Assembly: GCF_900099805.1 (NCBI RefSeq) | Contig: NZ_FNDR01000002.1 | Coordinates: 620,001-684,000 of the forward strand | Direction of reading: 5' to 3' | DNA from: Variovorax sp. OV700 | GTDB lineage: Bacteria; Pseudomonadota; Gammaproteobacteria; Burkholderiales; Burkholderiaceae_C | DNA length: 64,000 bases | In this document: in pieces, positions 9,112-17,282 of the stretch | Layout: each line of letters starts with the position of its first letter | Numbering within the stretch: the stretch's first letter is position 1 | Translations under genes and position numbers: made by a program | The notes under the pieces: model-generated | The model's database searches: none | The model's input: the letters and a program-made list of their open reading frames with translations, nothing else | What the model was told of the DNA's origin: nothing

Positions 9112-9254
9112 TCAGAAGCTATCCTATGGACGTGGAAGAGATCCCGGCGAAGCAACTGCTGCAGCCGGCCACGGTTGGCCGCAACCATTGCCGAGCAACG
9201 GTCATGCTCGAGTGCGATCAGGTCGCCAACGGTGGAATCATGTTGGGAGTTCAT
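9108..9254 (-). CDS. 48-residue SnoaL/DUF4440-like N-terminal fragment, leader frame of xdhA
   Basis: A short frame with a good ribosome-binding site (GAGAGGA before the ATG) whose stop overlaps the xdhA start codon. Its sequence (D-L-I-A-L-E-H-D-R-C-S-A-M-V-A-A-N-R-G-R) closely matches the N-terminus of the SnoaL-like protein at 27454-27864 (L-I-A-L-E-R-E-R-C-S-A-M-V-A-A-D-R-G-R). It is therefore the truncated head of a DUF4440-type gene. It may persist because its translation delivers ribosomes to xdhA. A function as a peptide is unlikely. Confidence 0.65.
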   Translation of the reverse strand: MNSQHDSTVGDLIALEHDRCSAMVAANRGRLQQLLRRDLFHVHRIASE

Positions 9255-9300
9255 GCGGTATTCCTCTCAAGGAAAACGTCTTGCAAACTTAGGCAGCCGT

Positions 9301-10296
9301 CTACTTCAGGACGTCCTTGATCGTCGACCCGTACGAATCGATGTCGGATCGCAGCCGTCGCGAGAGCTCCGCCGGCGTGGCGGGGTAAGGATCACCCGAA
9401 GTCGCCAGCTTTTCCTTCATGCCGGGCTCTGCGAGTGCAGTGTTGAACTCGCGGCTGATGCGATCGACGATAGCGGGCGGCGTGCCCGCCGGCGCGATGA
9501 ACCAGATCGTGTTGGTGAAGTTCTGGCCAGGGAAGCCGCTTTCCGCCAGGCTTGGCGTTTCGGGCAGCAGCGGGTGGCGACGCTCGCTTAGCGTGGCGAT
9601 CGCGACGATCTTGCCGCTCTTCACGTACTGTTGCGCGTAGTGCACCGGAAGGATCATGGCCTGGATGTGGCCGGAGATCAGGTCGGTCGCCGCCGGCGCG
9701 AGGCCCTTGTAGGGGACATCGACATACTTGGCCTGCGTCAGCTTCGCAAGCTGGTACATCTGCACTGACCAGGCACTGCCTGGGCCCAGCGAGCCGAAGT
9801 TGACGCCCTCCCCCGACTTGCGATCTTGCGTCAGCCGGATGAAGTCCTTCAGCGTGCGGGCCGGGACTGCCGGATGCACGGCCAGGACCAAGGGCACGTC
9901 GACGAGGCCGGCGACGGGGACGAAGTTGCGGACTGCATCGTAGGGGACCTTGGCACCCAGAATCTCTGCAGCTTTTGGCTGCGTCGAGATCGCCTGGTTG
10001 ATGGCGTGCGAATCCGACACCACGCCGATCGTGTAGCCGTCCGGTGCAGCTCGCGAGACCACTTCCGTCCCGATCATGGTTGACGCGCCGGGGCGGTTGT
10101 CAATGAGGATGACCTGTTTCAGGCGGGCGGCGGCGCTTTCAGCCACCGCCCGCGCGCCGACGTCCGCATTTCCGCCCGGCGGATACGGCACGATGATGCG
10201 GATGGGCTGTTTAGCAGGCCAGTCCTGCGCGATGGCAGCGTGGCCAGCCAGGCCGAAGGCGAGCAGGCCGAGAAGTACGCGAGAAAACGCTTTCAT
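9301..10296 (-). CDS. Bug/TctC-family periplasmic solute-binding protein
   Basis: A 331-residue tripartite tricarboxylate transporter receptor. An N-terminal signal peptide ends at A-I-A-Q-D, followed by the family motif I-R-I-I-V-P-Y-P-P-G-G and D-N-R-P-G-A. Bug proteins bind carboxylates and similar small polar molecules in the periplasm. Such proteins are highly expanded in Bordetella, Achromobacter and Comamonadaceae, often without dedicated TctA/TctB partners, and none is in this window. It is the first gene of the minus-strand block that continues into xdhAB, with its start 38 bp from leader repeat A. Confidence 0.9.
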   Translation of the reverse strand: MKAFSRVLLGLLAFGLAGHAAIAQDWPAKQPIRIIVPYPPGGNADVGARAVAESAAARLKQVILIDNRPGASTMIGTEVVSRAAPDGYTIGVVSDSHAINQAISTQPKAAEILGAKVPYDAVRNFVPVAGLVDVPLVLAVHPAVPARTLKDFIRLTQDRKSGEGVNFGSLGPGSAWSVQMYQLAKLTQAKYVDVPYKGLAPAATDLISGHIQAMILPVHYAQQYVKSGKIVAIATLSERRHPLLPETPSLAESGFPGQNFTNTIWFIAPAGTPPAIVDRISREFNTALAEPGMKEKLATSGDPYPATPAELSRRLRSDIDSYGSTIKDVLK

Positions 10297-10334
10297 GAAT
10301 ATTCCGTCTGTCGTGTGAGGTTCTTTTGAATCAT

Positions 10335-10541
10335 GTAAGGTTTATTGAAACTGTTCGCCTTAATGAAACACCGGGCCATTCTTGACCTACAGCCAGGTGA
10401 ATTTCTTCAAACTGGTGCGGTGCCTGAGCATGTGACCGACGCCTGCGTGCAGATTAGCGCTAGCTACACCCGCAGATCAGTTTCATACCGTATTGCGCCG
10501 AGACCCTACTCCGTGAGACTTGTTTGAGAAGTCACCAAAGT
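10335..10541 (-). repeat. Leader repeat A (three-copy dispersed repeat), upstream of Bug gene
   Basis: About 207 bases that recur with few differences at 21042-21251 (copy B) and, for the distal ~95 bases, at 33805-33898 (copy C). All copies lie in the same orientation directly 5' of a minus-strand gene (here the Bug gene starting at 10296). All contain the perfect 8-base palindrome TAGCGCTA (10455-10462 in this copy). No clear sigma-70 promoter is obvious. It may be a shared promoter/operator leader or a mobile-element footprint. Confidence 0.8.
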
Positions 10542-10547
10542 CGGGCT

Positions 10548-10909
10548 CTAGATGTAGCTTCTCACGACGTTGTTCCCATCAAATCCGAGGCGAGAAGCCG
10601 GAGGGCGGAAGTAGCTGAGTGGGGCCGATGGAAGTTGTAGTGATGCATCCACGGGGCCAGCTCGCTGGCGCGGGCGTCCGAGGTTGGGGGCTTGCTGGGG
10701 CAACAGCGAGCGGGGCTGCGCTTCGGGCGTGAGCTGTGGTCGGCCAGTGCGCCAGCGCGGTGCAGCGCAAAGCGACGACGCCACTTGGCCGCCGTGCGGG
10801 TACTCAAGCCAGCGGCTGCAGCCGCTAGTTTGAGACCAATTGGATCAATTTCTCGAACCAGGTGGGCTCGACCTTAGGGCGTCATTGAGGCATTCTTGCG
10901 GATGTTCAT
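10548..10909 (-). pseudogene. IS481-family transposase remnant
   Basis: From an ATG at 10909 the minus strand encodes a typical IS481 N-terminus (M-N-I-R-K-N-A), then an in-frame stop after eleven residues. The helix-turn-helix segment follows (G-L-S-T-R-T-A-A-K-W-R-R-R-F). The next recognisable part is the extreme C-terminus (H-H-Y-N-F-H-R-P-H-S, then a shifted frame with D-G-N-N-V-V-R-S-Y). The whole DDE core is deleted. It abuts leader repeat A. Confidence 0.75.
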
Positions 10910-11117
10910 CCGGGGAGTCCTGAAGGGTTTTGGAAGATGTCAGAACCTCTCCTTCACCTCGGGTGAACAACCTCTTGGGAAACTACATAGACCCTGTGGA
11001 ATGTGCGCAGGCAGCTATCAATTCACGAGCTAGTGGTCTACCCTCTGACAGCACCGAAAATGCACAAAGCTGGATATAGCCACAGTATCATCGGCACCCA
11101 GCCCACGCTGGCACCCC

Positions 11118-11303
11118 ATGTCGCCCGCCGCACGTCCAGTTCAACAGCACTCGCGCCCGCACGCGGGTGCGCAAGCGGGCGCCAAACCCCGGCTTTACAA
11201 TCCGCGCCACCCCGAGCGAACCCTGCTGTACCGCACCATCGCCGAGCATTTCGAGCCTGGCTTGCGCTTACATCTGGCTGGATTGATTGTTAACACCCCC
11301 TAG
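11118..11303 (+). pseudogene. Possible IS91-family transposase N-terminal fragment
   Basis: The short frame contains Y-N-P-R-H-P-E-R-T-L-L-Y-R-T-I-A-E-H-F-E, which resembles the N-terminal zinc-binding region of IS91-family rolling-circle transposases. It stops after about 60 residues and nothing else of the element is visible. The identification rests on this one motif. Confidence 0.45.
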
Positions 11304-11331
11304 AAGAACGCCGTTTGAAAGGGGCATGATA

Positions 11332-12915
11332 GTGTACGTGGACGTTACAAAAAAAGAGGTGGAGCTGCAGCTGCAACGCATTGTGAACAGCGATGTATTT
11401 TCAGCGTCGCCAAAGCTGCGAAAATTTCTTCAATACATAGTTGAGGAGACACTGCAAGGCAACGGGAGCCGGCTCAAGCAGTATTCAATAGCCACGAATG
11501 CATTCGGCTTGAATGAAAATTTTGATCCAGACACCAATCCGGCCGTTCGGCTAGACGCTGGCAGATTGCGCATTGCCCTTGAATCCTACTATAAAGCCGA
11601 GGGAGTTGAGGACACTATCCGAATATCCGTTCCCAAAGGGCGTTACATACCGATTTTTGAGAGAGTTGCGTCTAAACCGCAACTGGCATCTTCCAAGAAC
11701 GTAGAGAGCCTCGGTCGTACAGGTATTTTTGAACCCAACCGCCTTTTGATCATGAAGCTCAAGGGGTCGAGCATCAATGGCGGGGTGCCTAACTTTTCTG
11801 AAGGAATGACCGAGCAGCTAATTGTCGAATTTTCGCGGTACCCCGACATCACGGTCTCCACGTCCTCAGATGAAGCCGAGGAGCAGCAGCTACAGAGCTC
11901 TGACACCGAATTGGATCTGCGCACCCGATTTGTTCTGTGCGGGAGTGTCACGTCCTCGATCTCGGCGATCAGAGTCACATTTCAGTTACATGATCGCATG
12001 TCGGGGACCGTCATTTGGGCCGATCGATTCGACGTTAAAGTCGGCTCGACTGATGTCTTGGGCGCTCAAGAGGAAATCGCAGGCCACATAGCGGGAATTA
12101 TTGGGGACGACTTCGGCATATTATCCTATCGCATGAGTCTGGAGCTGGAAAGCCGAATCCATGAGCGATGGAGCGCACAGAATACCAACCTTTTTCATCG
12201 CCATATGGCGCGGACACTTACGGAGCATGCGTATCAGGTAGCCCGCAAGAATATAGAGATCGGCGTCAAAGAGCTCCCTAACAATCCTATGATATGGGCA
12301 GCACGTGCGCAGGCTGTATTCTATGGCAACGTCCTTGGTTATGACCGAGACGAGGACTGGTTAAATCTGGTCTATTATTGCGCGCAGCGTTCGCTTGAGC
12401 TGGACCGGAATAGCCATTATGCGCAGGTCGCGATAGCGCAGTTTCACCTTTATAATCGGGACTTCAAGGCGGTCATCGATATTTGTGATCGTTTGCTTGA
12501 AAAGAACCCCAGATCAGCCAGCAACCAATTGAGCACCGGCTTCTTTCGAGCTCTCGCCGGCGATTGGGACGAAGGATGCCAACTCCTCTCGAAGGCAATC
12601 AAGAGGCTTCATAATCCCCCGGGCTGGGCCTACAAGGCATTGTTCTTGAACTCCTATCGGCTGGGCCGCTACGAAGAGGCACTCAGCTTCATCAATCAGT
12701 ATTTTGTGCCCGAGCATTTCACGCCGCCACTCCTAAGGGCGGTGGTGCTATTCAGACTTGGACGCTTGGATGAAGCAGAGAAGGCGGCAGATGATGTTCG
12801 CCGAATAAATCCTTCTCTGCGCGAGCATGTAGACACTTACTTCAGATATCTTTCGACTTCGGATGATTTGACCGACAATTTGCAAGACGCCCTGCGGCAC
12901 CTTGATCTAATCTAG
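11332..12915 (+). CDS. TPR protein with N-terminal regulator-like domain (TolB/adenylate-cyclase-like architecture)
   Basis: A roughly 527-residue protein. Residues ~1-110 match a conserved N-terminal domain found in many TPR/TolB-type putative signalling proteins (S-P-K-L-R-K-F-L-Q-Y-I-V-E-E-T, F-D-P-D-T-N-P-A-V-R-L-D, I-R-I-S-V-P-K-G-R-Y). A middle part resembles the TolB-like segment that often follows (F-S-E-G-M-T-E-Q-L-I-V-E-F). The C-terminal half is tetratricopeptide-like helices. No transmembrane segment is obvious. GTG at 11332, seven bases after GGGG, is a reasonable start; an ATG at 11326 is also in frame. The lower-GC, AT-richer codon use differs from the neighbours and suggests separate acquisition. 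Its function is unknown, with a regulatory role inferred. Confidence 0.7.
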   Translation: MYVDVTKKEVELQLQRIVNSDVFSASPKLRKFLQYIVEETLQGNGSRLKQYSIATNAFGLNENFDPDTNPAVRLDAGRLRIALESYYKAEGVEDTIRISVPKGRYIPIFERVASKPQLASSKNVESLGRTGIFEPNRLLIMKLKGSSINGGVPNFSEGMTEQLIVEFSRYPDITVSTSSDEAEEQQLQSSDTELDLRTRFVLCGSVTSSISAIRVTFQLHDRMSGTVIWADRFDVKVGSTDVLGAQEEIAGHIAGIIGDDFGILSYRMSLELESRIHERWSAQNTNLFHRHMARTLTEHAYQVARKNIEIGVKELPNNPMIWAARAQAVFYGNVLGYDRDEDWLNLVYYCAQRSLELDRNSHYAQVAIAQFHLYNRDFKAVIDICDRLLEKNPRSASNQLSTGFFRALAGDWDEGCQLLSKAIKRLHNPPGWAYKALFLNSYRLGRYEEALSFINQYFVPEHFTPPLLRAVVLFRLGRLDEAEKAADDVRRINPSLREHVDTYFRYLSTSDDLTDNLQDALRHLDLI

Positions 12916-13510
12916 AGACCCATTAATTGGGTTAAGCCTTCCAGGCTGGCGTGATGCAATCCCCCGCACTGACGGGGGTGATGATGAACATCATTGACCG
13001 ATTGCTGGCTGACCCTCGGCGCATCGTCGCGATACGCAATAAGCTTAACCTTGGCAAGTCGGTGCGATTCATGGATTGGCGCACCGGCCAAATGCGCACG
13101 GGCAAGATCGTTGCGATCAAACACGCACGACCCGGGCGCGGACAGTGATCGGGTTTAAAGTGAATCGCTCACCATCAACGTTCAACCGTCCCCACAATAG
13201 CCCAGCCGCGATGACTTCCGTCGCGGCGACAAGGTCTCGTTCACCGACAAGTATCTGCAGCACTAGGTGGGAACGTCTGTCCGGGCTGTGGACTTACACC
13301 ACGTATTGGGACATGCCCGATGCGCAGGACAAGCCAAGCTCTGAACTGGGCGAGGATGTTTCGGGGATGTCGCGCAGCAGGGCACTTGCTTGCCCACTCC
13401 GAGACCAATGCCTATCGACAAGCCGGACTCTTGTTTAGGAGTGAGGGACGCCGGTTAGCAGGTCACATCAGACGGCGCTTTCCATCGCCCGGTCAGCAGA
13501 CCGCCGCGCC
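12916..13510 (+). other. Degraded short hypothetical gene and non-coding sequence
   Basis: A 65-codon frame (12951-13148) encodes L-L-A-D-P-R-R-I-V-A-I-R-N-K-L-N-L-G with a strong hypothetical-protein look. About 75 bases further on, another frame reads R-R-G-D-K-V-S-F-T-D-K-Y-L-Q-H followed by a stop at 13265-13267. Together these look like pieces of one small KOW-like protein broken by frameshift and stop. I do not recognise the family. The rest of the interval to 13510 shows nothing I can support. Confidence 0.4.
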
Positions 13511-14599
13511 TCATGCGAGATGCCCCGACTTGGCGGCCTTGGTTGCCAGATAGCCCGCGTTCTGCTCGGACAGGCCGACATGCAGCCGCACCCTCTCGTG
13601 CACGGTCAGGCCAACGGCCGCCATCATCGACAACTTGTTCGGGTTATTGGTCATCAGCCTCACCGCAGAAAAACCCATCTGCTTGAGAAGATCCGCGCCG
13701 ATGCGGAAATCTCGCTCGTCATCCTCAAAGCCCAGCCGGTGATTGGCCTCCACCGTGTCGAAGCCCTGATCCTGCAGGGCATAGGCCCGCAGCTTGTTGG
13801 CAAGGCCGATGCCCCTGCCCTCCTGATTGAGATAGAGCAGCACACCCGCGCCCTCGGCCCCCATCTGCGCCAGCGCAGCACGCAGTTGCGGACCGCAGTC
13901 GCATTTCAGGCTGCCCAGCACGTCGCCGGTAAAACAGGCCGAGTGAAGCCGCGCCAGCACCGGCTGGCTGCGGTCGGGGCGGCCAATCTCGATGGCGTAA
14001 TGCTCGGCCCCGCCATCCTCGGGCCGGAAGACATGCACCCGCCCGGCCTGTGAGGCGGCCAAAGGCACTGGGGCCGAGGCCACTGGGTATAGCGGCGAGC
14101 CGCGCAGTAGTTCCGGGGCCAGCTCTGCCAAGCTCAGATGCGTCAGCACGTTCAAGGCGGCCAGCGCCCGACCGTCCTGCACCGCCACCAGCAGCGCGGC
14201 AGGCAGCAACTGCGCCGACTTCGCCAGCGCAATGGCCGCGCGGTGCAGATCCGCCGGGCCGCCTCGCGACGACCGGAAGGGTCGCTTCATTGGCACCCAC
14301 AGATCGATCACCGGGCTGGCGATCGCCCGTATCCAGTCAACCCCCGCCGCTTCGGGCACCTCAAGACGCGCCAGATCGCCGTCGTAAGCCCACGCTTGCA
14401 ACGTCTCCGCCCGCCGCAGGGAGATTGCCAGCTCGGGCACCCCAAGCGACCGCAGGTCCGCCAGTCGCGCGGCCTCCAGTGCCTCCACCGCCACGACAAG
14501 CGCGGATCGCCCCGCCTCGGTCAGCACCACCGGCACCCCCATGCGCAGATCGCCCCGCGCACGGGCAATGCGTTCGACGGTGCTCGGGGCAAGTGGCAT
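13511..14599 (-). CDS. ribA: GTP cyclohydrolase II-type protein (RibA-like)
   Basis: A 362-residue protein. Its C-terminal ~195 residues are a canonical GTP cyclohydrolase II domain with the zinc cysteines C-F-T-G-D-V-L-G-S-L-K-C-D-C and the substrate loop Y-L-N-Q-E-G-R-G-I-G-L. R-L-M-T-N-N-P-N-K completes the signature. The N-terminal ~160 residues are not a DHBP synthase domain. The start at 14599 has AAGGAC upstream. The enzyme opens GTP to the first pyrimidine intermediate of riboflavin, and the later intermediate 5-amino-6-ribitylaminouracil is the FbiC substrate for F420. An accessory RibA in an F420 island therefore makes sense as precursor supply. It is the last gene of the minus-strand block starting at LLM. 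Confidence 0.85.
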   Translation of the reverse strand: MPLAPSTVERIARARGDLRMGVPVVLTEAGRSALVVAVEALEAARLADLRSLGVPELAISLRRAETLQAWAYDGDLARLEVPEAAGVDWIRAIASPVIDLWVPMKRPFRSSRGGPADLHRAAIALAKSAQLLPAALLVAVQDGRALAALNVLTHLSLAELAPELLRGSPLYPVASAPVPLAASQAGRVHVFRPEDGGAEHYAIEIGRPDRSQPVLARLHSACFTGDVLGSLKCDCGPQLRAALAQMGAEGAGVLLYLNQEGRGIGLANKLRAYALQDQGFDTVEANHRLGFEDDERDFRIGADLLKQMGFSAVRLMTNNPNKLSMMAAVGLTVHERVRLHVGLSEQNAGYLATKAAKSGHLA

Positions 14600-14766
14600 G
14601 GGCTGTCCTTTCGTTTTCGGGTCTTGCCGGAGTTGACGAGAATTGAAACATTTCCCCGCAATCGGACACGAGGCCTTGACGTATCCGCTGCACAGCTTGC
14701 CGGAACGGTGAGGCTCGCGCATGTCACCAAGCTACCAAAAGGCGTACTCCGCAGCACAGCCTAGGC

Positions 14767-16203
14767 TCAACGGGACGTCAAAACAGCCTGACTGACTTGT
14801 TCAGGGCGAAGGACTTCGCGCGACTGCGGCGCATCCGGTCTTACAAAGCAGCCAGTGCCGGGGGTGGCGATCACTTTTCCGTCCTCATACACTTTCTTGC
14901 CGCGCAGATAGGTGGCCGACACATAGCCATCCATTTCCATCCCCGCATAGGGCGTGAATTTGAACTTGGAACTCATCTGGGCAGGATCGATCGACCTTTT
15001 CTCGCGGCGGAACACTGTGACATCGGCAAGCGCGCCCGAGGAAATGCGCCCTCGGTTCGGATAGAGCCCGAAATGTCGGGCTGGGTTTTCCGCCGTGAGT
15101 TTGGCGATAAGCAGCGGATCAAGCGCCCCCCGCTGTGCCATTCCGGTGTACAGCAAGGCCAGCAGCGATTCCAACCCGGCAATTCCCGAGGCATTGGAGA
15201 AAAACGCAGGATTGCTCTTCCGTTCGACAGGCCAGGACACGTGATCGGTCGAAATAAAATCGATATCGCCCTTGAACAAGCTGCCCCACAGGGCTTCACG
15301 CTCTTCTTCCAGCCGGATCGAAGGATTGAGTTTCAGGAATGCGCCATGCTTCAGGACATCGTCGTTGTTGAAAACGAGGTAATGGACACAGGATTCGACA
15401 GTGACCTTGTTGCCTGCATCGCGGTAGTGCCGGGCGATGTCACAGCCCCGCGCCAGGGAAGAATGGACGATATGGCAACGCGCGTCAGTGCCCGAGGCCA
15501 GTTCCAGGATCTGCGCGTCCGCGACAAGCTCGCAAATGGGAGGTCGGCCCAGAAGTTGAGCTGCAGCAGTGTTGTTGCCGGCGGCCGTTTGCTTGCTTGT
15601 AAAATAGTCGACCAACTCCTGATCCTCGTTGTGGAAGCCAACGGGAAGATCGACTTTCTGGGCAGCGACGAAGGCCGCGTACATCTCCGCCGTCGAAAAG
15701 CGGGGAAACCGGACAGGATGGTACTCGTAAGTCGACAGCTTGATGCCCGCCGCGCCTGCCTTGGCGAACCCTTCTATCGCATCGGCCGCGTCGGCTTCCT
15801 TGGAGAGCGTCACATAAAGCGCGACGTCGACGCATGCCAGACGATTGACCTCGGCTATCTTGGACTCGAGCCGCGCAACGGTGTTGACAGGATCCGGGTT
15901 GTCGAATGGCATATCCACGACGACGGTGACACCTCCGGCCGCGGCCGCGCGTGTTGCGTCTTCAATTCCTGTGACGCCTTCGAAACTGCCGGCATGGATC
16001 TGGGCGTCGATCAGGCCCGGAAAGAGGTAGCTGTTTTCATAGCGCTCGACCGTTTTCGCGGCGGGAGGCTCACCGGAACCAACCGCCACGATCCTGTCGT
16101 CGCGGATGGCAATATAGCCCTCCCTCAGGACTTTGTCCGGTGTCACAACGTCACCAAGGATCAGTAAGTCAAATGGGGATTCGTCATTATTCGCGACAGC
16201 CAT
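14767..16203 (-). CDS. Hydantoinase/dihydropyrimidinase/allantoinase-like amidohydrolase
   Basis: A 478-residue cyclic amidohydrolase of the D-hydantoinase/allantoinase/dihydroorotase group, which hydrolyses cyclic ureides or amides with a binuclear metal site. The carbamylated lysine is K155 (G-I-K-L-S-T), metal histidines are H191 (H-N-E-D) and H247 (H-I-V-H-S-S), and the catalytic Asp is D320 (S-T-D-H). The usual D-x-H-x-H motif reads D-A-Q-I-H (Q68 in place of the first His), a variant I have also seen in some dihydroorotases. Four in-frame ATGs spaced 15 bp apart (16203, 16218, 16233, 16248) arise from a tandem repeat; 16203 is chosen as the one giving a family-like N-terminus. It fits opening a hydantoin or allantoin ring before the M20 carbamoylase near 37 kb. 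Confidence 0.85.
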   Translation of the reverse strand: MAVANNDESPFDLLILGDVVTPDKVLREGYIAIRDDRIVAVGSGEPPAAKTVERYENSYLFPGLIDAQIHAGSFEGVTGIEDATRAAAAGGVTVVVDMPFDNPDPVNTVARLESKIAEVNRLACVDVALYVTLSKEADAADAIEGFAKAGAAGIKLSTYEYHPVRFPRFSTAEMYAAFVAAQKVDLPVGFHNEDQELVDYFTSKQTAAGNNTAAAQLLGRPPICELVADAQILELASGTDARCHIVHSSLARGCDIARHYRDAGNKVTVESCVHYLVFNNDDVLKHGAFLKLNPSIRLEEEREALWGSLFKGDIDFISTDHVSWPVERKSNPAFFSNASGIAGLESLLALLYTGMAQRGALDPLLIAKLTAENPARHFGLYPNRGRISSGALADVTVFRREKRSIDPAQMSSKFKFTPYAGMEMDGYVSATYLRGKKVYEDGKVIATPGTGCFVRPDAPQSREVLRPEQVSQAVLTSR

Positions 16204-16248
16204 GTTGGTTCTTTCCATGTTGGTTCTTTCCATGATGGTTCTTTCCAT
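16204..16248 (-). repeat. 15-bp tandem repeat multiplying start codons
   Basis: On the minus strand three copies of a 15-base unit (consensus ATGGAAAGAACCAAC) precede the ATG at 16203. Each unit supplies an ATG and a GGAAAG Shine-Dalgarno-like element ahead of the next ATG, all in the same frame, adding five residues (M-E-R-T-N/I) per unit. This is a natural slippage tract that could tune translation initiation of the amidohydrolase. Confidence 0.85.
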
Positions 16249-16268
16249 GTTGACAGTTGAAGGTCGGA

Positions 16269-16868
16269 TCAAACCTTGACGATATTTCCCAACTGACAAT
16301 AGTTGCGCCCCGCGATCCGGCCGAGCGGCGCGAGCTCGCGGGGGTCAATCTTGTAATTCCGCACCAGGCCGGCCCGGGCGTGGACCTGCACGATTCGCCC
16401 GATTGTCATGTGGCTTTCCCCGAAGCGGATGATCTGGTGCAAGCGACACTCGAAATGCAGGTTCGACATCGCTACCCTGGGCGGTGCAACCTTGAGGGAG
16501 GGGATCAGGTCAAAACCGACTTCCTTCGCCTCGCTGACGTGAGGCGGATATTCCTCGGCGCAGTTCTGGACCTGAACCGCCATCGGTTCGGAAACGGAGT
16601 TGATGACGAACTCTTCCGTGCGACGGATATTCACCAAGGTATCCTTGACACGCTTCTGATCGGGGCCAACCGAGAAGCAGAGAAATCCTTCCTCGACCGA
16701 GGCGATCATGAAACTGCTGAAAGGCGCGAGGTTGACGTTACCCGCCTCGCCGATTGTCGATACAAGTGCGATCGGGCGTGGAATAATGGATGCCGACAGT
16801 AATTTGTAGCGAAGATCGAACGGCAAGCCGTCCAGGCTGATATTCTCGAATTCGTTTGTCGGAGCCAT
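16269..16868 (-). CDS. Flavin reductase-like, FMN-binding split-barrel protein
   Basis: A 199-residue protein of the flavin reductase-like family. The FMN-binding features are visible as S-I-I-P-R-P-I-A-L-V-S-T, N-L-A-P-F-S-S-F and C-F-S-V-G. HpaC-type relatives supply FMNH2/FADH2 to monooxygenases; others bind FMN or F420 in a split barrel, and sequence inspection does not separate these. The start at 16868 has a GGA nine bases upstream, with an alternative ATG at 16877. It ends about 20 bp before the hydantoinase start region, suggesting one operon. No obvious partner monooxygenase other than the LLM protein is nearby. Confidence 0.8.
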   Translation of the reverse strand: MAPTNEFENISLDGLPFDLRYKLLSASIIPRPIALVSTIGEAGNVNLAPFSSFMIASVEEGFLCFSVGPDQKRVKDTLVNIRRTEEFVINSVSEPMAVQVQNCAEEYPPHVSEAKEVGFDLIPSLKVAPPRVAMSNLHFECRLHQIIRFGESHMTIGRIVQVHARAGLVRNYKIDPRELAPLGRIAGRNYCQLGNIVKV

Positions 16869-16982
16869 TAGGTTCATTCCAGTATCTGAGCAAGACCGCG
16901 TCGTAGCGCACCCGGGTTGCCTCCCCGACGGCCTCCAGGCCGATATGGCGTTTTCGTCGTCGTGCACGGTGCACTCCTTGGG

Positions 16983-17234
16983 TTACCTGAGTTCATTCGT
17001 GGCGACCTGCGCCGCGTTGGAACGTTCGCTTCGTGCAGGATGCAGCCTGCTTGTACGCTGCACAGGGTAGATGGTGGGTTGGCTCGCGATGATGGGCCGG
17101 CCCATTGCCATGGCTACATCGTTGGCGCGGCACTCGGCGCGGCGCTCATCGTCGAGGAGAGACTCGAGGCTCACGTACATGTCATTTTCCTGGCAAGTAG
17201 TTGACTGGTTCGACATCTGGCTGGGGCAAACCAT
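16983..17234 (-). CDS. Unidentified short frame
   Basis: An 83-codon minus-strand frame (with the segment M-Y-V-S-L-E-S-L-L-D-D-E-R-R-A-E at an internal ATG) between two amidohydrolase-operon genes. I do not recognise it, and an overlapping plus-strand frame is equally open. It may be a remnant of a deleted gene. Confidence 0.2.
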   Translation of the reverse strand: MVCPSQMSNQSTTCQENDMYVSLESLLDDERRAECRANDVAMAMGRPIIASQPTIYPVQRTSRLHPARSERSNAAQVATNELR

Positions 17235-17282
17235 CCGCTAGTCAGATGAATTGCCGACTTCCGGATCGGATTCGCGACTTGT

